Shown: positions 25,521-37,900 of the stretch, one piece after another | Numbering within the stretch: the stretch's first letter is position 1 | Layout of the letters: every line of letters starts with the position of its first letter | From: Sipunculus nudus | Taxonomy: Eukaryota; Annelida; Sipuncula; Golfingiida; Sipunculidae | NCBI GenBank assembly: GCA_026874595.1 | Contig: CM049314.1 | Location: 12,208,729-12,272,728, forward strand | Direction: 5' to 3' | DNA length: 64,000 bases | Translations under genes and position numbers: made by a program | Notes under the pieces: generated by a model | What the model saw: only the letters and a program-made list of their open reading frames with translations | Databases searched by the model: none | What the model was told of the DNA's origin: nothing

Positions 25521-28432
25521 TCTTCACAGCATTCATCGTGGTGCATTAACATGTTTCTCTAACAAATAATACAGAAACTGAGAACCATACAGGTTTTGCT
25601 GAATTTTTAATGGAGTAATACACTTTCTTTTGTGGTGACATGATATTATCTGGCTTCAGGTGTCGTCGCTTCCACTCTTGCCTTGCTAGGCCAACAAATG
25701 TTAAACACACAGAAAGGACTCCCGTCAACAATCTGGATCACCAGAGTCGGTATATTACCAGGATACTCATAACCTTTGTGATGCGTATGTGTCACGGTTC
25801 TCTTAACCTATGGTTGCAACACTGGTTAGCTCTGCCTTATAACAAGGGGTTTCCAATCGGGTCACATATCTGACATATTGAAATCCGTTGAAACAATTAC
25901 AATATCTGAAATTGACTCTCAAAGTTTCGCCAGATACAAGTGAATTCGCTCCGAGAGAGTGGGTCTGCGTTATTAATCAAACCCCCCCCCCTTACCCCTC
26001 CTGGAAAAAACGTTACCCTATCTAGTAATGGTAAAGAATCATTTAAACAAGCACCTGGCATTGTGATTAATGTCATCTTCAAGTGCATTAGGCTGTTAAG
26101 TGGATGTCACCCTAAAACTCAAAAAAATTAAAAAATTCCATTCATGAATGTTATTGCCAAGACTGCCGAAGACAAACAAGCCTCTGACGGCAGAAAACAG
26201 GGTATCTCTTAGCTGAGCTAAAAATCCCTCTTCTTAACATCAAGAATGCCAGTGTCATATATTGGCAAATAAAAACCGGATAACGTTAGTACAGGACAGG
26301 CATCGCACTCACGGGCAATGAAACGAACATGGACAGGTACAACTAGGTTCAAATACAAGCACGCAGATTATATCAAATTGAGGTATCTAGGGACAGTTTT
26401 TTGCCTGAGCAAAACATGAACAATGTAGAACAATAAAATCATATGGACTATCTAAGATGGTCCACTGAATAATGTGGGTGATTGGGAATCGGGGATGGTT
26501 ACCTTGGAAATACAGTTTTGAAAAATAAAAATTAACTTCACATTCATATCGGCCACTCGATAATTTAAATCCCGAATAAAATAAACTGACAAACAGTATT
26601 TCTTCCTCAATACGTGACACAAGCGTGTGGACAGTTCATAATTACCTTACGAATGGCCTTGCCTCATATGAGACCACTTGACATTTTCTCAAGGGATTAC
26701 GAAATTTAGGCTACAGTATTTCCTAGAAGCGTGGTGGAATGATTGTTATTGGTGATTAACCCATTAAACATAAGAGCCATGATAGCCTTAAATTCGCCTA
26801 TGTAAATCTCTAATTTCCTCTGCACAGGTTCTTGTGGTCACTGTTTCGCCCCGTGACAGCGACCTGGTCGCAAATCGGAGTAAAAGCGGCTTTCTTTAAG
26901 AAAGACCCAGCTGAATCTTACAAGAAATACCAACCATATCCAAAAAGACACCCCCCTCTCTCTCTCTCTCTCTCTATGTTTGAAGGAAGTTTTCACTGGT
27001 GCCGTGATGTTAGTCCTTTGCACCCCCAGCATCCCTTTTGCCTCGTTTGACGCCATGTTTAAAAAAAAATACCGATGAGAAACGTCTGGGTTATCCGGCC
27101 CAGTAATCTCCGCTCCCTATTAACGACGGTTCTGTACCCGCTGAGACAGCTGATGCCGTACGTTGTAAGCTGACAGAAAACAGGTCAATTCAACAATCGA
27201 TTTTTTTCTGCAAATACAGGCACCATTTCCATCTCTGGTTAGCCCTTATTGTTTTAGCTGCACGTAATACTTGTTCATATGACCGGAGTGGCAGATCCGA
27301 CCCCAGAGCTTATTGTCTGAACTCACCGTGAAGCGAGGGTGGTCATGCAGCACCCTTCCGCAAGATACCGTTTCTACTCGGGACTACTTTTCCCAAATGT
27401 CACACTATAAAATAAAAATATGTTACATTTCCATGAAAAACTTTCCGTTTAATTTCATATGCGCATGCTTAAAAATACTACTTAATCCTTACCACAAATA
27501 CTAATGTTTATGTAATTTGCCTTCAAACAATCCTCTTCAAATGTACTTGAGCTTACTACCTCACTCTTTTCGCAACATTTATACCTGCGCCGCTGATGTA
27601 TTTAGAACCCCAATGCATTGTGGTATTTGAATTTTTGTCCATAAACCTTAATCAGCAGAGTCGTACTCTTGTAAGATGGATTCTGCGCAGTGTATGCAGT
27701 CAGCCGTCGATAATTCAGACGTTAGAGGAGGATGCAGACTGAATCCCCTCCAAATGTCTAGACTATGGGAAGCAGGATAATGAGAACCCGGCTGCGTTAC
27801 TGGTTCACGTTACATCCACAGGAAATGTAAGTATGGCATGGATGCTCATGCAGATTGTAAAAAAATGTCTCTTCATCTGAACGACAACTGCGTCTGTACC
27901 CTCATCTCCTGTATAATAAGTTCCATTTAGACGCTTAAAGCCAGGAATCGGTTTTAGCAGCGGATAATTATTGGGGAATAATGCACTCTCTGTAAAACGC
28001 CCGGCATATCAAAAGGGATTTAGATTGAATTGCCTCTGAAAAATGACAAATGGCACACTTAATTACACATTTAAAGTTTTATTAGTGCATTGTCGAAAAA
28101 TATTGACGACTGTTACTGTAACCATATTTTTAGAAGTGATATAACCCTTTTCTCTGGATTCGAATAAAATAATATATGCAACAGTGGGGTCACAATCGAT
28201 TTCTGTGGCATGATATCAGATACCGGAGCTTGATTGAGAGGAGTTTCTACCATTTTCAATTTAAAAGGAACAATCACACTCATAGCCCAGCGCCATTTCG
28301 ACCCTTTGACATTAGACAAGTATGAATAGCTTACTGGCGTCAGATATAAATGCATATTGAGTCGTGTTCGCAGCTAACTCGCTGCCAAGATACAAAGATA
28401 ACATTAGCCACACAAATTTAAAGCTAGACTTG
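25521..28432. other. No gene recognised
   Basis: Contains a C tract at 25980-25990 and a CT microsatellite at 26956-26975. The remaining frames are short and unsupported. Confidence 0.45.
26956..26975. repeat. (CT)n microsatellite
   Basis: About ten CT units. Confidence 0.9.
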
Positions 28433-28509
28433 TAGAATGGCTATAACGATACAAAATCTCACGATACGATACGTATCACGACACTTACCTCCCGATACGA
28501 CACACGGTA

Positions 28510-28570
<61 letters not shown>

Positions 28571-28921
28571 ATTAGAGATTTCAAATCATTGTTCGTCTCT
28601 TTTCAAGTTCGCCATGCCTTTCCCTCTTTGTTTAAAGAATAATGAACGCTGCCACCATCCTTTCAGGTGGTTTGATTGTTCTGCGGCGATTAGCCAATCA
28701 GACGCCGATTGACTGAACTCTGGCCAATCAGGTTTTTCCTTACAAGAGCTTAACTGCTAGGTCTTGTCAAATGCCAGAGGTCACTAGTTAAATATCGGAC
28801 TCTCTGATGGATGGTCATATAACCTTAATGTAACGGTACAGGGAAAATAGACGACACCGTTACGATATCTGACCATGTATCGATATGTTACTTAGCATCG
28901 GTGATTCATCACAGCCTTAGT
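28433..28921. mobile_element. Possible MITE containing GATACG-rich end and (TA)n core
   Basis: The left end reads ATGGCTATAACGATACAAAA followed by repeated CACGATACGATACG words. The right end, on the other strand, reads CTAAGGCTGTGATGAATCAC. The shared GGCTGTAACGAT-type start suggests worn inverted ends of a dispersed element, a style I associate with non-autonomous DNA transposons. No coding sequence is present. End points are approximate and no target duplication was found. Confidence 0.4.
28512..28568. repeat. (TA)n microsatellite
   Basis: About 28 perfect TA units. Confidence 0.95.
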
Positions 28922-31900
28922 TATTAAAAGCTACAAAGAGTGCAATATAATCATACAAAAGTAATAGGTAAAACACGGCAGCTGTATTTTGATTTTATTG
29001 ACGGTGTCAGGCACTGTTTTATCGTAAATGCATCGGGAACTAGTTCAGAGCGAATAACCGTTTATTACTTGTGGTATATAATACGGCCATTTAAAATTGT
29101 TTTTATGCAATTCAAGCTGAAGTTGAGCGCCTTCAGCGTATTTATCTTGCGAAACGGGTGATTTTCAGTGGGTAAAACAGTCGTAAGGCCATCGATGAGT
29201 AGGCATGTCCTGTATTTAAGGTAAACTACATTAGACACAAGGATCGGCTCATGGCTGAAGCGCGGACTTGCTGGCAATAAAATCTTATAATACAATTAGT
29301 TGTTTTCCGCTTGTCGCGTTCACAGTGCATAAACTTGCTGAGCGGTATTTGATGAGTCTGATCATTGCCGAGGGTCGACAAGGGAGCCCATATCCGGAAG
29401 CTTGATCCGCCTGTCCTGTCACATATAAAATAATACCGACATTTCTGCCTGTCGCCCAACCAACCAAATGTTTAAATGTTTATCCCATTACAACGGAGCG
29501 CAACCAACAGTCCAGGACGATGGTTTTTATGAAGGAGAATTAGTCGGTTTCTTAATAAAACAAGACCAAATGTATATATGCATTGAACCATAAATGATAC
29601 AAAATGTTCAGCAGAGACGCAGAGTCAGGAGGCCTCCGAGTCAAGATACTTCAGGAGAAGAAAAATATCAGAAAAAAAAAGAATTTGAAAAAAAGGCAGA
29701 GGAAATCCGACGACAATATGATCACCAAGTACAATTTAGCATGTATTTACCACTGACTTTTTTATGTTATTCTTATTTTTTTTTTCATTTCTTTTACATT
29801 TTACAGATATTTTGTGATGTTCTTTGCAACCATGATATTATTATGTCGTTGTTATTCTTTTCTTTCAACCTGCAACTGGATAAGAGCTAAGCAGAATTAT
29901 ACACAGCGTATTTGTCGTAATACGATGGGTTTTGCTGCGATAAATATTCCATATTCCGAAGACGTTACATAATGATAGTCTTATGTATTAGATTCTGATT
30001 TTGATTTTAAAGAATTTATATAGAATTTGTTATCAACATAGGATCCTTCCAGTTACTGGCCAGATGTTCACGTATTCATCTAGATGTTAAATACTATAAT
30101 TTTATAGCATATCTGGTAAGAAAATGCAATTGCGATGCCTTTTTAGAGTATTCAGTATATAGAGCTTTAGATATTGTATTTTTGTTCAACTTATCGCAAT
30201 TTAGTAAATACGATACTGTTCCCCACTGCTATCGAGGCCAGAACATACATATACCTGCAATCTTCTGATTTCATAAAGGTCAAGGTTCACGTAATCTTCT
30301 CTTGCATTCCCATAATATTAAGAATATGTCACTCATCAATTTGTAGATGGGCTGATAAAGCAATTTGTCCCTCTTTTATTAGGCACATTGAAAGGTTTGT
30401 ACTGTGGCATACACTCTTTGCAGACATAATTGTTTTGTAAGTACAGTTCAGTGAATGGTTATGGCTAAGTTAACGTCGTGGAATGCACCATTATGATAGA
30501 TTTAAGACCACTCCAGTTTTAGCAGAATCACCTTAAAAGGTAATTAACATGAAATTTGTCGCATAGAGTAAGTGGTCTGATATGAAAGGAGTGTAATTAA
30601 GAAGCTCTGATAAAATTCTGCCGGTTTTTTATGGCCACCTCTTAAACATTTTGAATTTTTATTTTGTTTAATAGGTTGTTATTACATATTTTATTGTATA
30701 TTCATTTGAAATAACCCCACCCAGTTTAATTATTTCATATTGCACTGATGTGTACATCAATTGATTAAGCAGAAGTAAGCCCAGGTAAAATTTGCATTTT
30801 TTAAATTATTAAATTCAATAAAATCACTACCAAAATTGTTAATTTAATTAGATAGAGAGATTTAAAGAGAATGGAGAGAGAGATTGATCATATGCATGTC
30901 TGGTGAGGGCAAACATTTGACCACCGAATTACAACAAGACCAGGCTTTCAAAATTGCCGCACCGGACCGAGACAAGCAGCTGATCGAAATCTGGCTATCC
31001 CATCATGCACTATGAATCATAATAACAAGATAGGCAACAGAGGCTGAAATTAGAACAGCAAGAATCAGTTGAGATAGAAAAAAAATTGTAAAATATGAGT
31101 TATTCAGTTAAAGACCCGTACACCTACCCTTGTGTTTGTTGTTCATCCAAATTAGAAATTTCACTAGTAATGGTATGATTAATAGGATTTTTATTTTTTT
31201 TACAGATGGCACGGCAGTTGTGCTAGAAGACAACAGCACTGGCCGCTGCAGTTATCCCTTCTAACTATTCACTTTCCCTATGTATTGTAACGGAATGTTC
31301 TGCACAACATACACAGATAATATGTTTTCGTTTAGGGGAGGGGGGGCGGGAGGGGAGGGGGGCTAAACCTAGAAACCTTTCAATAATTATGTTATAAACT
31401 GCCAGCGATAAAGAAATAATTAAAATAGCTACACTAAGAAAGGAATTGTTCTCATAAAGCATGGAACATTTCCACCAAACAACCAATATTTTATAATCAT
31501 TCATTTTTTTTGTCAGCAAATTTTCCTATTGTCGGGGAGGACGAAATGTCAGAAAACGTGTCACTAAACACAATATATCTACGATAGGTTTTACTGTAGA
31601 CAAGAACCTACACATTAAAAATGTGTATTCAGCAGTTCGTTTCAATTGGGCATTCCAGTGTCATGTTAGTGGAGTACGTACAACCATCGAATTGCACATA
31701 ACCATTCTATATTGTTTGGAAAATGTACTTGGGCAATCAGTGGCCAGACAACTGTTACGGATCGTGTATGCATGAACGTGGCATGGTTCGTTTTGGACAA
31801 ACTTTACTTCGCTTAGTTTTTTTTTCATATAACCAGGCAGTGACAGCAGGGCCACATTATGTAGCGGGCAGCATTCTTATCAAGGCGCGTCACTAATGGC

Positions 31901-33730
31901 CCGCTGTAGAAGTACAGAACTGGGTCTGAAAATAAATCCTTATCAACCCCTGCGGTGGTCCCATTGTCGTTAGCTTGAAAAAGAGGGATATACGATACTG
32001 AGGTCCCCTCAGGCCTCTCGTCAGGGCTTTGACAGTATCTGCCTTTATTTGGCTGTTGCACGTGTATTGATTGTTTTGTAACGTATGCCTGGGTCTATCT
32101 GGCGCCACCTTCCCAGCTGACTCGGTGATTGATTCTGCGTTCCTTTGGTACATATTTCTCCCTTGGTGCACATTGTGTACGGGTTCCGGTGTGGCGTTGG
32201 TGGACATATATATCGGAGGGAATGTCTCAAAATATCTCAGGGTTGTGAGTCCTATATATCTGTGTAGTGTTATAAAAGTACTGGAGAGCGACTGTGGCTT
32301 ACTTTTCTAGACGATGGTTGCAGTCTGCTTGAGATCGTCGATACTCTAGACTATGACGTTTTCTTATATTTCTATTAATCGGATTAATATTCAAAGTTAG
32401 ATTTGATTTATGTTCATCAACAGATGATGTTTTTCATTATGTTAAAGTGAGTTACAAGTAGCATGATATCAAGTCTAAATCGTGTATTATTTGTAAATCT
32501 GTGGTTTTTCTTTTTCGTTTCTTTTCATTTCTTTAATTGTTTCTGTATATGGACTTAGAGTGTGCAATTAACCATAATTATAATCAATAGTTGTATTTTT
32601 ATTATAATTATTAAATATTCATTTCATTTAATTTTATACTTGTAAGGGTAATTGTTTAATTATGTAATAATTTATCATATCAAATGTAAAATATTCAAAA
32701 TCAATACGATATGTCATATTCGAATGAAATTTAAACAACATATGAAAGGAATTCAATACCGATGGATTGGTCATGCAGGTGTGCCGGTTAGGCCATACAA
32801 AACATATTGTTTTGTCCAGTTGTGATAATTACAGTAATTAACTAAGAAAATTCTTACAGGTATGAAAACTTAAAGACATTCTGTGTCTATCATACTAATT
32901 AAGGCAAATGTTTGCATTTTTCTGAGCATTCTGATAAAGTTAGAAAGATGGCAACATCTATTTTATTCCCAGAATCCGTAAAACAATAAATGTTGCGTGA
33001 CCTAAATTGTAAATTTGAGTTGAGTATCATCGGCATATATATAAACACTCCCTGATGGAAACTTTCTCAACGTTCTCCATTCGGAAGGAGCGTATATGGC
33101 GAGAGTCTAAGAATCTCTTAACGAAAGCGCTTCGATGCCATTCTTTACATATTATTTTTTACGATAAAAATATGCATAACGAACCTGAAAATCAAGCATT
33201 CCGTCTTTATAGTACACGAATACATGTTATGAGTTATCATAGGTTGACTTAAATGTTGAACCCACGATAATGCTTAACTGAAAATGTAGTAAGCTGGAGG
33301 CCGACTTATGGCACTGATGTTAGCCTTTCCCGCCTAATAACAGGTGCTTAGTCTAGGAAATTATAGAAAAAAGCACCGTGATAGACATGCTTGAAGAACT
33401 ATGAAACTTTGCTTTTGAATATTTTCTATTTGCTCGATCATGACTTTTTGTCATCATTGACAAACTTGATTAAGATTTAAATAAGACCATTCATCGAAAC
33501 ACTTTCGAGATACTGTTAATATAAGAAGGTTTCTTGTACATACATTTAATTAATTTAAGATGATATTGTTAAACCAGCAAAGGACAGGATGGCTTACATA
33601 TGCCACCATGTCTTTATTTGGTGTGGTGGCCGCACATTAATTAACACACAACGCAATTAACATGTACAACTGTTCGGTCATAATATACACAGGATAGCCG
33701 CTCTTCATGCGTATTAGGAAGACCCCTTCC
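28922..33730. other. No gene recognised
   Basis: AT-rich sequence. At 29594-29720 a plus-strand frame encodes a Lys/Glu-rich, coiled-coil-like stretch (EEKYQKKKEFEKKAEEIRRQ), but its splice sites are poor and its A-rich codons could produce this by chance. Overlapping frames around 31.9-32.2 kb show no domain. Confidence 0.4.
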
Positions 33731-33978
33731 CAACAGCCGTGTTTCAATCAGACACGAGTGCGCCTTTCTCAGTGGATTGTCCTTACAATGGTGATGATTA
33801 CACATCTAGGACCCGCTGGTACGGTAGTCACCGAGCCTTGTTAACACAAGGATATAAATGAAAGGAAACGTGTGCAACTGCCCTGTCAAGTAGTCCAAAA
33901 ACCGAGATAGAATCCTGCCGATGTAGATATATAGTTAGTAAAGTTAGAATTTAAAAAATGGAGTCTGCTACCTATACC
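33731..33978 (+). mobile_element. SINE family 1, headless copy
   Basis: Aligns in order with the body of the copy at 34542-34912: CAGCCGTGTTTCAATCAGAC, GGTGATGATTACACATCTAG, GGTACGGTAGTCACCGAGCC, ACAAGGATATAAATGAAAGG, ACTGCCCTGTCAAGTAGTCC and ATGGAGTCTGCTACCTATAC. The tRNA-like head is absent or too worn to see. Confidence 0.65.
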
Positions 33979-34296
33979 AAAAGTTATATATAAAGTATTA
34001 CAACCCTGCCAATGGAAGAGACTCCGTGATAGTAAGATTTTACTTATCTCTATTATAAACTGCAAACATACAGAGGACACATTCCTGCGACGATACCTTA
34101 AGTGCTCCTTATCCAGCAGTACACCGAAAGACTAAATGTACCATGATTTTCAATAAATAATATCTCAAATGGCTGGTTATGGGTTTCATTTGCAGCAAGA
34201 AATAAGTGATTATAAGACAAAATAGGCGAATTCGACTAGATTCATATCGTCATCCGCATTTTTGTATGGATGCGGATTGTATGCATCCAACTCAAA

Positions 34297-34307
34297 GATA
34301 TATATAT

Positions 34308-34369
<62 letters not shown>

Positions 34370-34370
34370 A
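34297..34370. repeat. (TA)n microsatellite
   Basis: About 74 bp of TA with single interruptions (AATA near 34320, ATGTA near 34352). Confidence 0.95.
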
Positions 34371-34541
34371 GTTTTTTTTCTTTTGCGCATGGCCCATCCT
34401 TCTACAAAGATCCAGCCAAATTTACTGAGAATTATCGAAGATATTAAATTATAGTATAAAAGCCTTAAACAATGAGGTATAGGATGTATGTCCTTCACAG
34501 AAAAATTAGCCTTTGATTATGTTTCGACGGTAACAGGTAAA

Positions 34542-34912
34542 TGCCCATCATACCGGCTTCCTTGGGTCACGGGCAGAGCACAGGGCTCAAAGCCGGGAGG
34601 TCGAGTGTTCTTACATCAGCCGAGGTGGTGAGCTACCTTCAGCTGTGTTTCACTCACTAACGAGTGCGTCTTTGGGGGTTTCTTCGGTGTTATGACCCCA
34701 GCAATATGGGTGATTATACACCAAGGACATGACATGCAGGTGCGGTAGATAACGGGCCTGGGTGACACCAAGATATAAAAAAAATGACAGGAAGCGAGTG
34801 CTACCGCCCTGCAACGTAGTCGCAAACCGAAATGGAATGCTGCAGATGTACATACTTAGCTTAATAATTAGATAGGTCAACATTAAAAAGTGGAGGCCGT
34901 CACCTCGATATA
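34542..34912 (+). mobile_element. SINE family 1, longest copy
   Basis: The head GGGCAGAGCACAGGGCTCAA with GGGAGGTCGAGTGTTC downstream is a worn A-box/B-box pair and matches the minus-strand copy at 45080-45360. The body (TTTCACTCACTAACGAGTGC, GGTGATTATACACCAAGGAC, GGTGCGGTAGATAACGGGCC, AAAATGACAGGAAGCGAGTG) matches the 33.7-kb and 20.4-kb copies. Four related copies in 64 kb mark a common family in this genome. Confidence 0.7.
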
Positions 34913-37900
34913 AAATTTTTAAAAATGTCAGTCGAATAAAGGTGAAGCCTAAATATAACATCACATTAACGAACCGTATATATATACACAACAGCACCAA
35001 GTATTGTTCGGCAGTATGCAAGGTCTAGGCGCTGCTACCCCTGTTGAACCTGTCGATCCGTGGATAAAAAATATAACAGACAACTGGAACCTATATTTGA
35101 CATATTTTATTTTACAGCGGGGTTTTAGATAACGTATATATGCAATCTCTTTTTTTAACTGAATTTAACCAATTGTACTTTAAATATATTATGATGTATG
35201 CTCTGGTCAAAATTATGCACCTGACGAAATTAGAACGAGGCAAATTTTACCAGCGCGGATGGGTTTGTTGAATAACCGATGTTTCATGTCCACATCATTT
35301 CCCTTGGTATCCCGTCTTATTTGAGTGAAATACTGTATACAATGCACAGTTTCGTTGCCCCTACGCACAGAACCTAAAATTGCACAGAACAATGAATTCG
35401 TCAAAGTCGGGTAATTTACTGTAGAAATAGCGGCTATATGCCAGGCTAAACACGTCAGCTTCTGGGTCTGCATGCGTCATATTTCAATGGCCTCCCCTGG
35501 CAGTCCGACATGCCAATCCATTTGTGTTCAAATATAGATTGGCTGCTCTGTATGTCCTTCTAGGCCGCCTACAATCCGATTCCCCGGATACAAACAGAGA
35601 CATGGGAAAGCCTAACGGTGGAGAAGTGAAGGCCGGGAGAAACACCTCGATGAGGGTCGCGTCATTAGATTTAAGCTATTTACAAATAGATAAAGCACGA
35701 ACGGGTTGTGTTTGAACTGAGCCCCGCGGGCCCCGCGATGAGTTGTGGTTTTTATATCATTGGTTACCAAGGGACCCAGTGGAAGCCAACGCTAATTCCG
35801 GCAGGCTCTGGACCGGCTTTGATAGCCACCAAGCGAGTATCCCGCTGACGTAGAACTGGAAAAAGATAGAAATGAATATGGGTTGGCAACATGCAATGAT
35901 GTCCTCGAGGAATTCCACGATCTTTCACTTGGCTCCTCTAGGGCTTTCAATCATCTATAACTTGATAATTTTTCCAACGTTTTCCGGTGTCACGCAAAAT
36001 TTCAACCGCATGCACGAGTCATTTGAGAGTAACAACATCTTAATGTTTAGTATTTGTAGAATATTACTGATACTTTTGTTTTTTTATGTTTTTTATTATT
36101 TTTATTTTTTTTTTTTTTTTTTTTTTTATTATTTTTTTATTTTTTATTTTTTTTTTTTTTTTTTTATTATTTTTTAATTTGTTTTATTTTTTTTTAGTTT
36201 ACACTAGTAATAGAGTACACTTAGGTATGTAACCCCACCCCTCCATTTTAAAGGCATTGCAGAGCTGCTAATTGAACTAAACTGGTGGTATAGTAATCGT
36301 AATGCTATGAACCCATCGATCCATCGATCCGCATGCAGCACCTCTCTCGTGTCAATGACTGACACTAAGTACAGGAAATAACACATTTCCTTCCAATAAG
36401 AAGTTCGTGGTTTGGGAGCTATCTGCCGATTACCGGCAGCCTGTCATCAGGGTATAAACGTATAATCCTTGGACTTAGACTCATCACGCAGACGACTGCA
36501 CTGAACGTGACGGATGTTATAATGATCGCCACACCGGAAATACCTACTTCAGGAGTTATGGGCTTTAATGTCAGGTCAAGAACTTGACTATGTTAATGAT
36601 TGATGTTAAGAAAAATTTCCGGTACTGAATACAACCTATTCGGGAGGAGTTAGCAACTAACCACTCGTTAAACATGCTACACAATTCGAATTAACAAATT
36701 TTCACACCATGACCCTCCCGGAAGTGCTTCTCTTGGGGTCATCCATTTAAGTACAGGTTAAATTGTGATAAAAGTGTTGCGTTCGCTGAGTGTTATATAT
36801 CATGAGTGTTATAACACACATATATTACGTTAGGTTTCCAATGTGTTATAAATATGTTAAACAAAATAAATATAATTCCTTTGGTGAATGCCACCAAACG
36901 GTGAATGCCATATCACTTCTTTCCTCCAAACTGACTAAAATTTGGAATTTTTTGGGAGAGATATATAAGTTAATAGCTCCCCTTTATTGATTAATAGCTG
37001 TTAAACTCGGTATACTGGGCTTTTTACCGGGGTTATGGAGATATATTAAATGAAATGTGAAATGGTGCCTCATTTTTTTTATTCTAAAAGGTAAAAAAAT
37101 AAAAGTCTTCAGTGGGATACTGTCTGAATAAGGTATATACAAATATATATTTTTTTTTAATTTATTTTATGGCGCTGTGCTCGTGGCAAAAAAAATCATA
37201 CCCCGGTGTGCTTACCTTGAAGCCCTGGTCAGTGATGATGTTTACATTGCGAACCGGAATGGGAAGCGGGGGCATTTAGGTTTCCGATGATATTTGGTTT
37301 CTATCGTTGGACGTATAAAGAATAATTTGATGATTGATTAAATGTATGTTGTAAGGAAACTGTTCCTGAAGAAAAAAAAAAACAAATATGCATACCACGT
37401 AAGTAGCAGAAGCAGAAGCAGACTCCAGAAGGAACTCCATGAAGAGGGCCCGTATACCATTTTCAGCTGCAGCAACCTTTTTTTATCGTATCAGACCAAT
37501 TTTGAGGCCTGAAACCCCCGCCACCAACCACCCCACCCCTGTTCCTGAAATTGGGACCTTGAACTAGGTTTTATCATAAATCCTTTTGGGTTAAACCCTT
37601 CATTTCATAAAGCGACAAACGTTTCACTTGTACTGACCACGAAGGTGGATGAGAGCCTGGGTCCAATAATAGGCCAGACATTCTCAAATCCCTTACTGAA
37701 AGCGAGGTTATTCATATGAACAATAGCCCATAATCATGTTGTTGAGTGACCACGATGGGCGCATTCCGGTCATTGCCGAAGGCAGTTCGGCTGTGCTCGG
37801 TCTAACATCCGCACAGGTCAGAAAAAGCGAAAAAAATCACTTCAAATAATGTTACATTAAAACTTGTTATTTCTAATATCATCTATGTCACTGCGAGGAC

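Noticed and set aside
25546-25731. RHLKPDNIM in a minus-strand frame, similar to a protein kinase catalytic loop
   Set aside because: The catalytic Asp of HRDLKPxN is absent, there is no glycine-rich loop, DFG or other kinase motif in the neighbourhood, and the frame is short.
29594-29890. Lys/Glu-rich coiled-coil-like exon
   Set aside because: A-rich sequence readily encodes such a stretch, the candidate acceptor and donor are weak, and the frame continues into T-rich sequence.
36074-36195. Phe/Tyr-rich reading frame
   Set aside because: It is a translation of a T-rich low-complexity tract.
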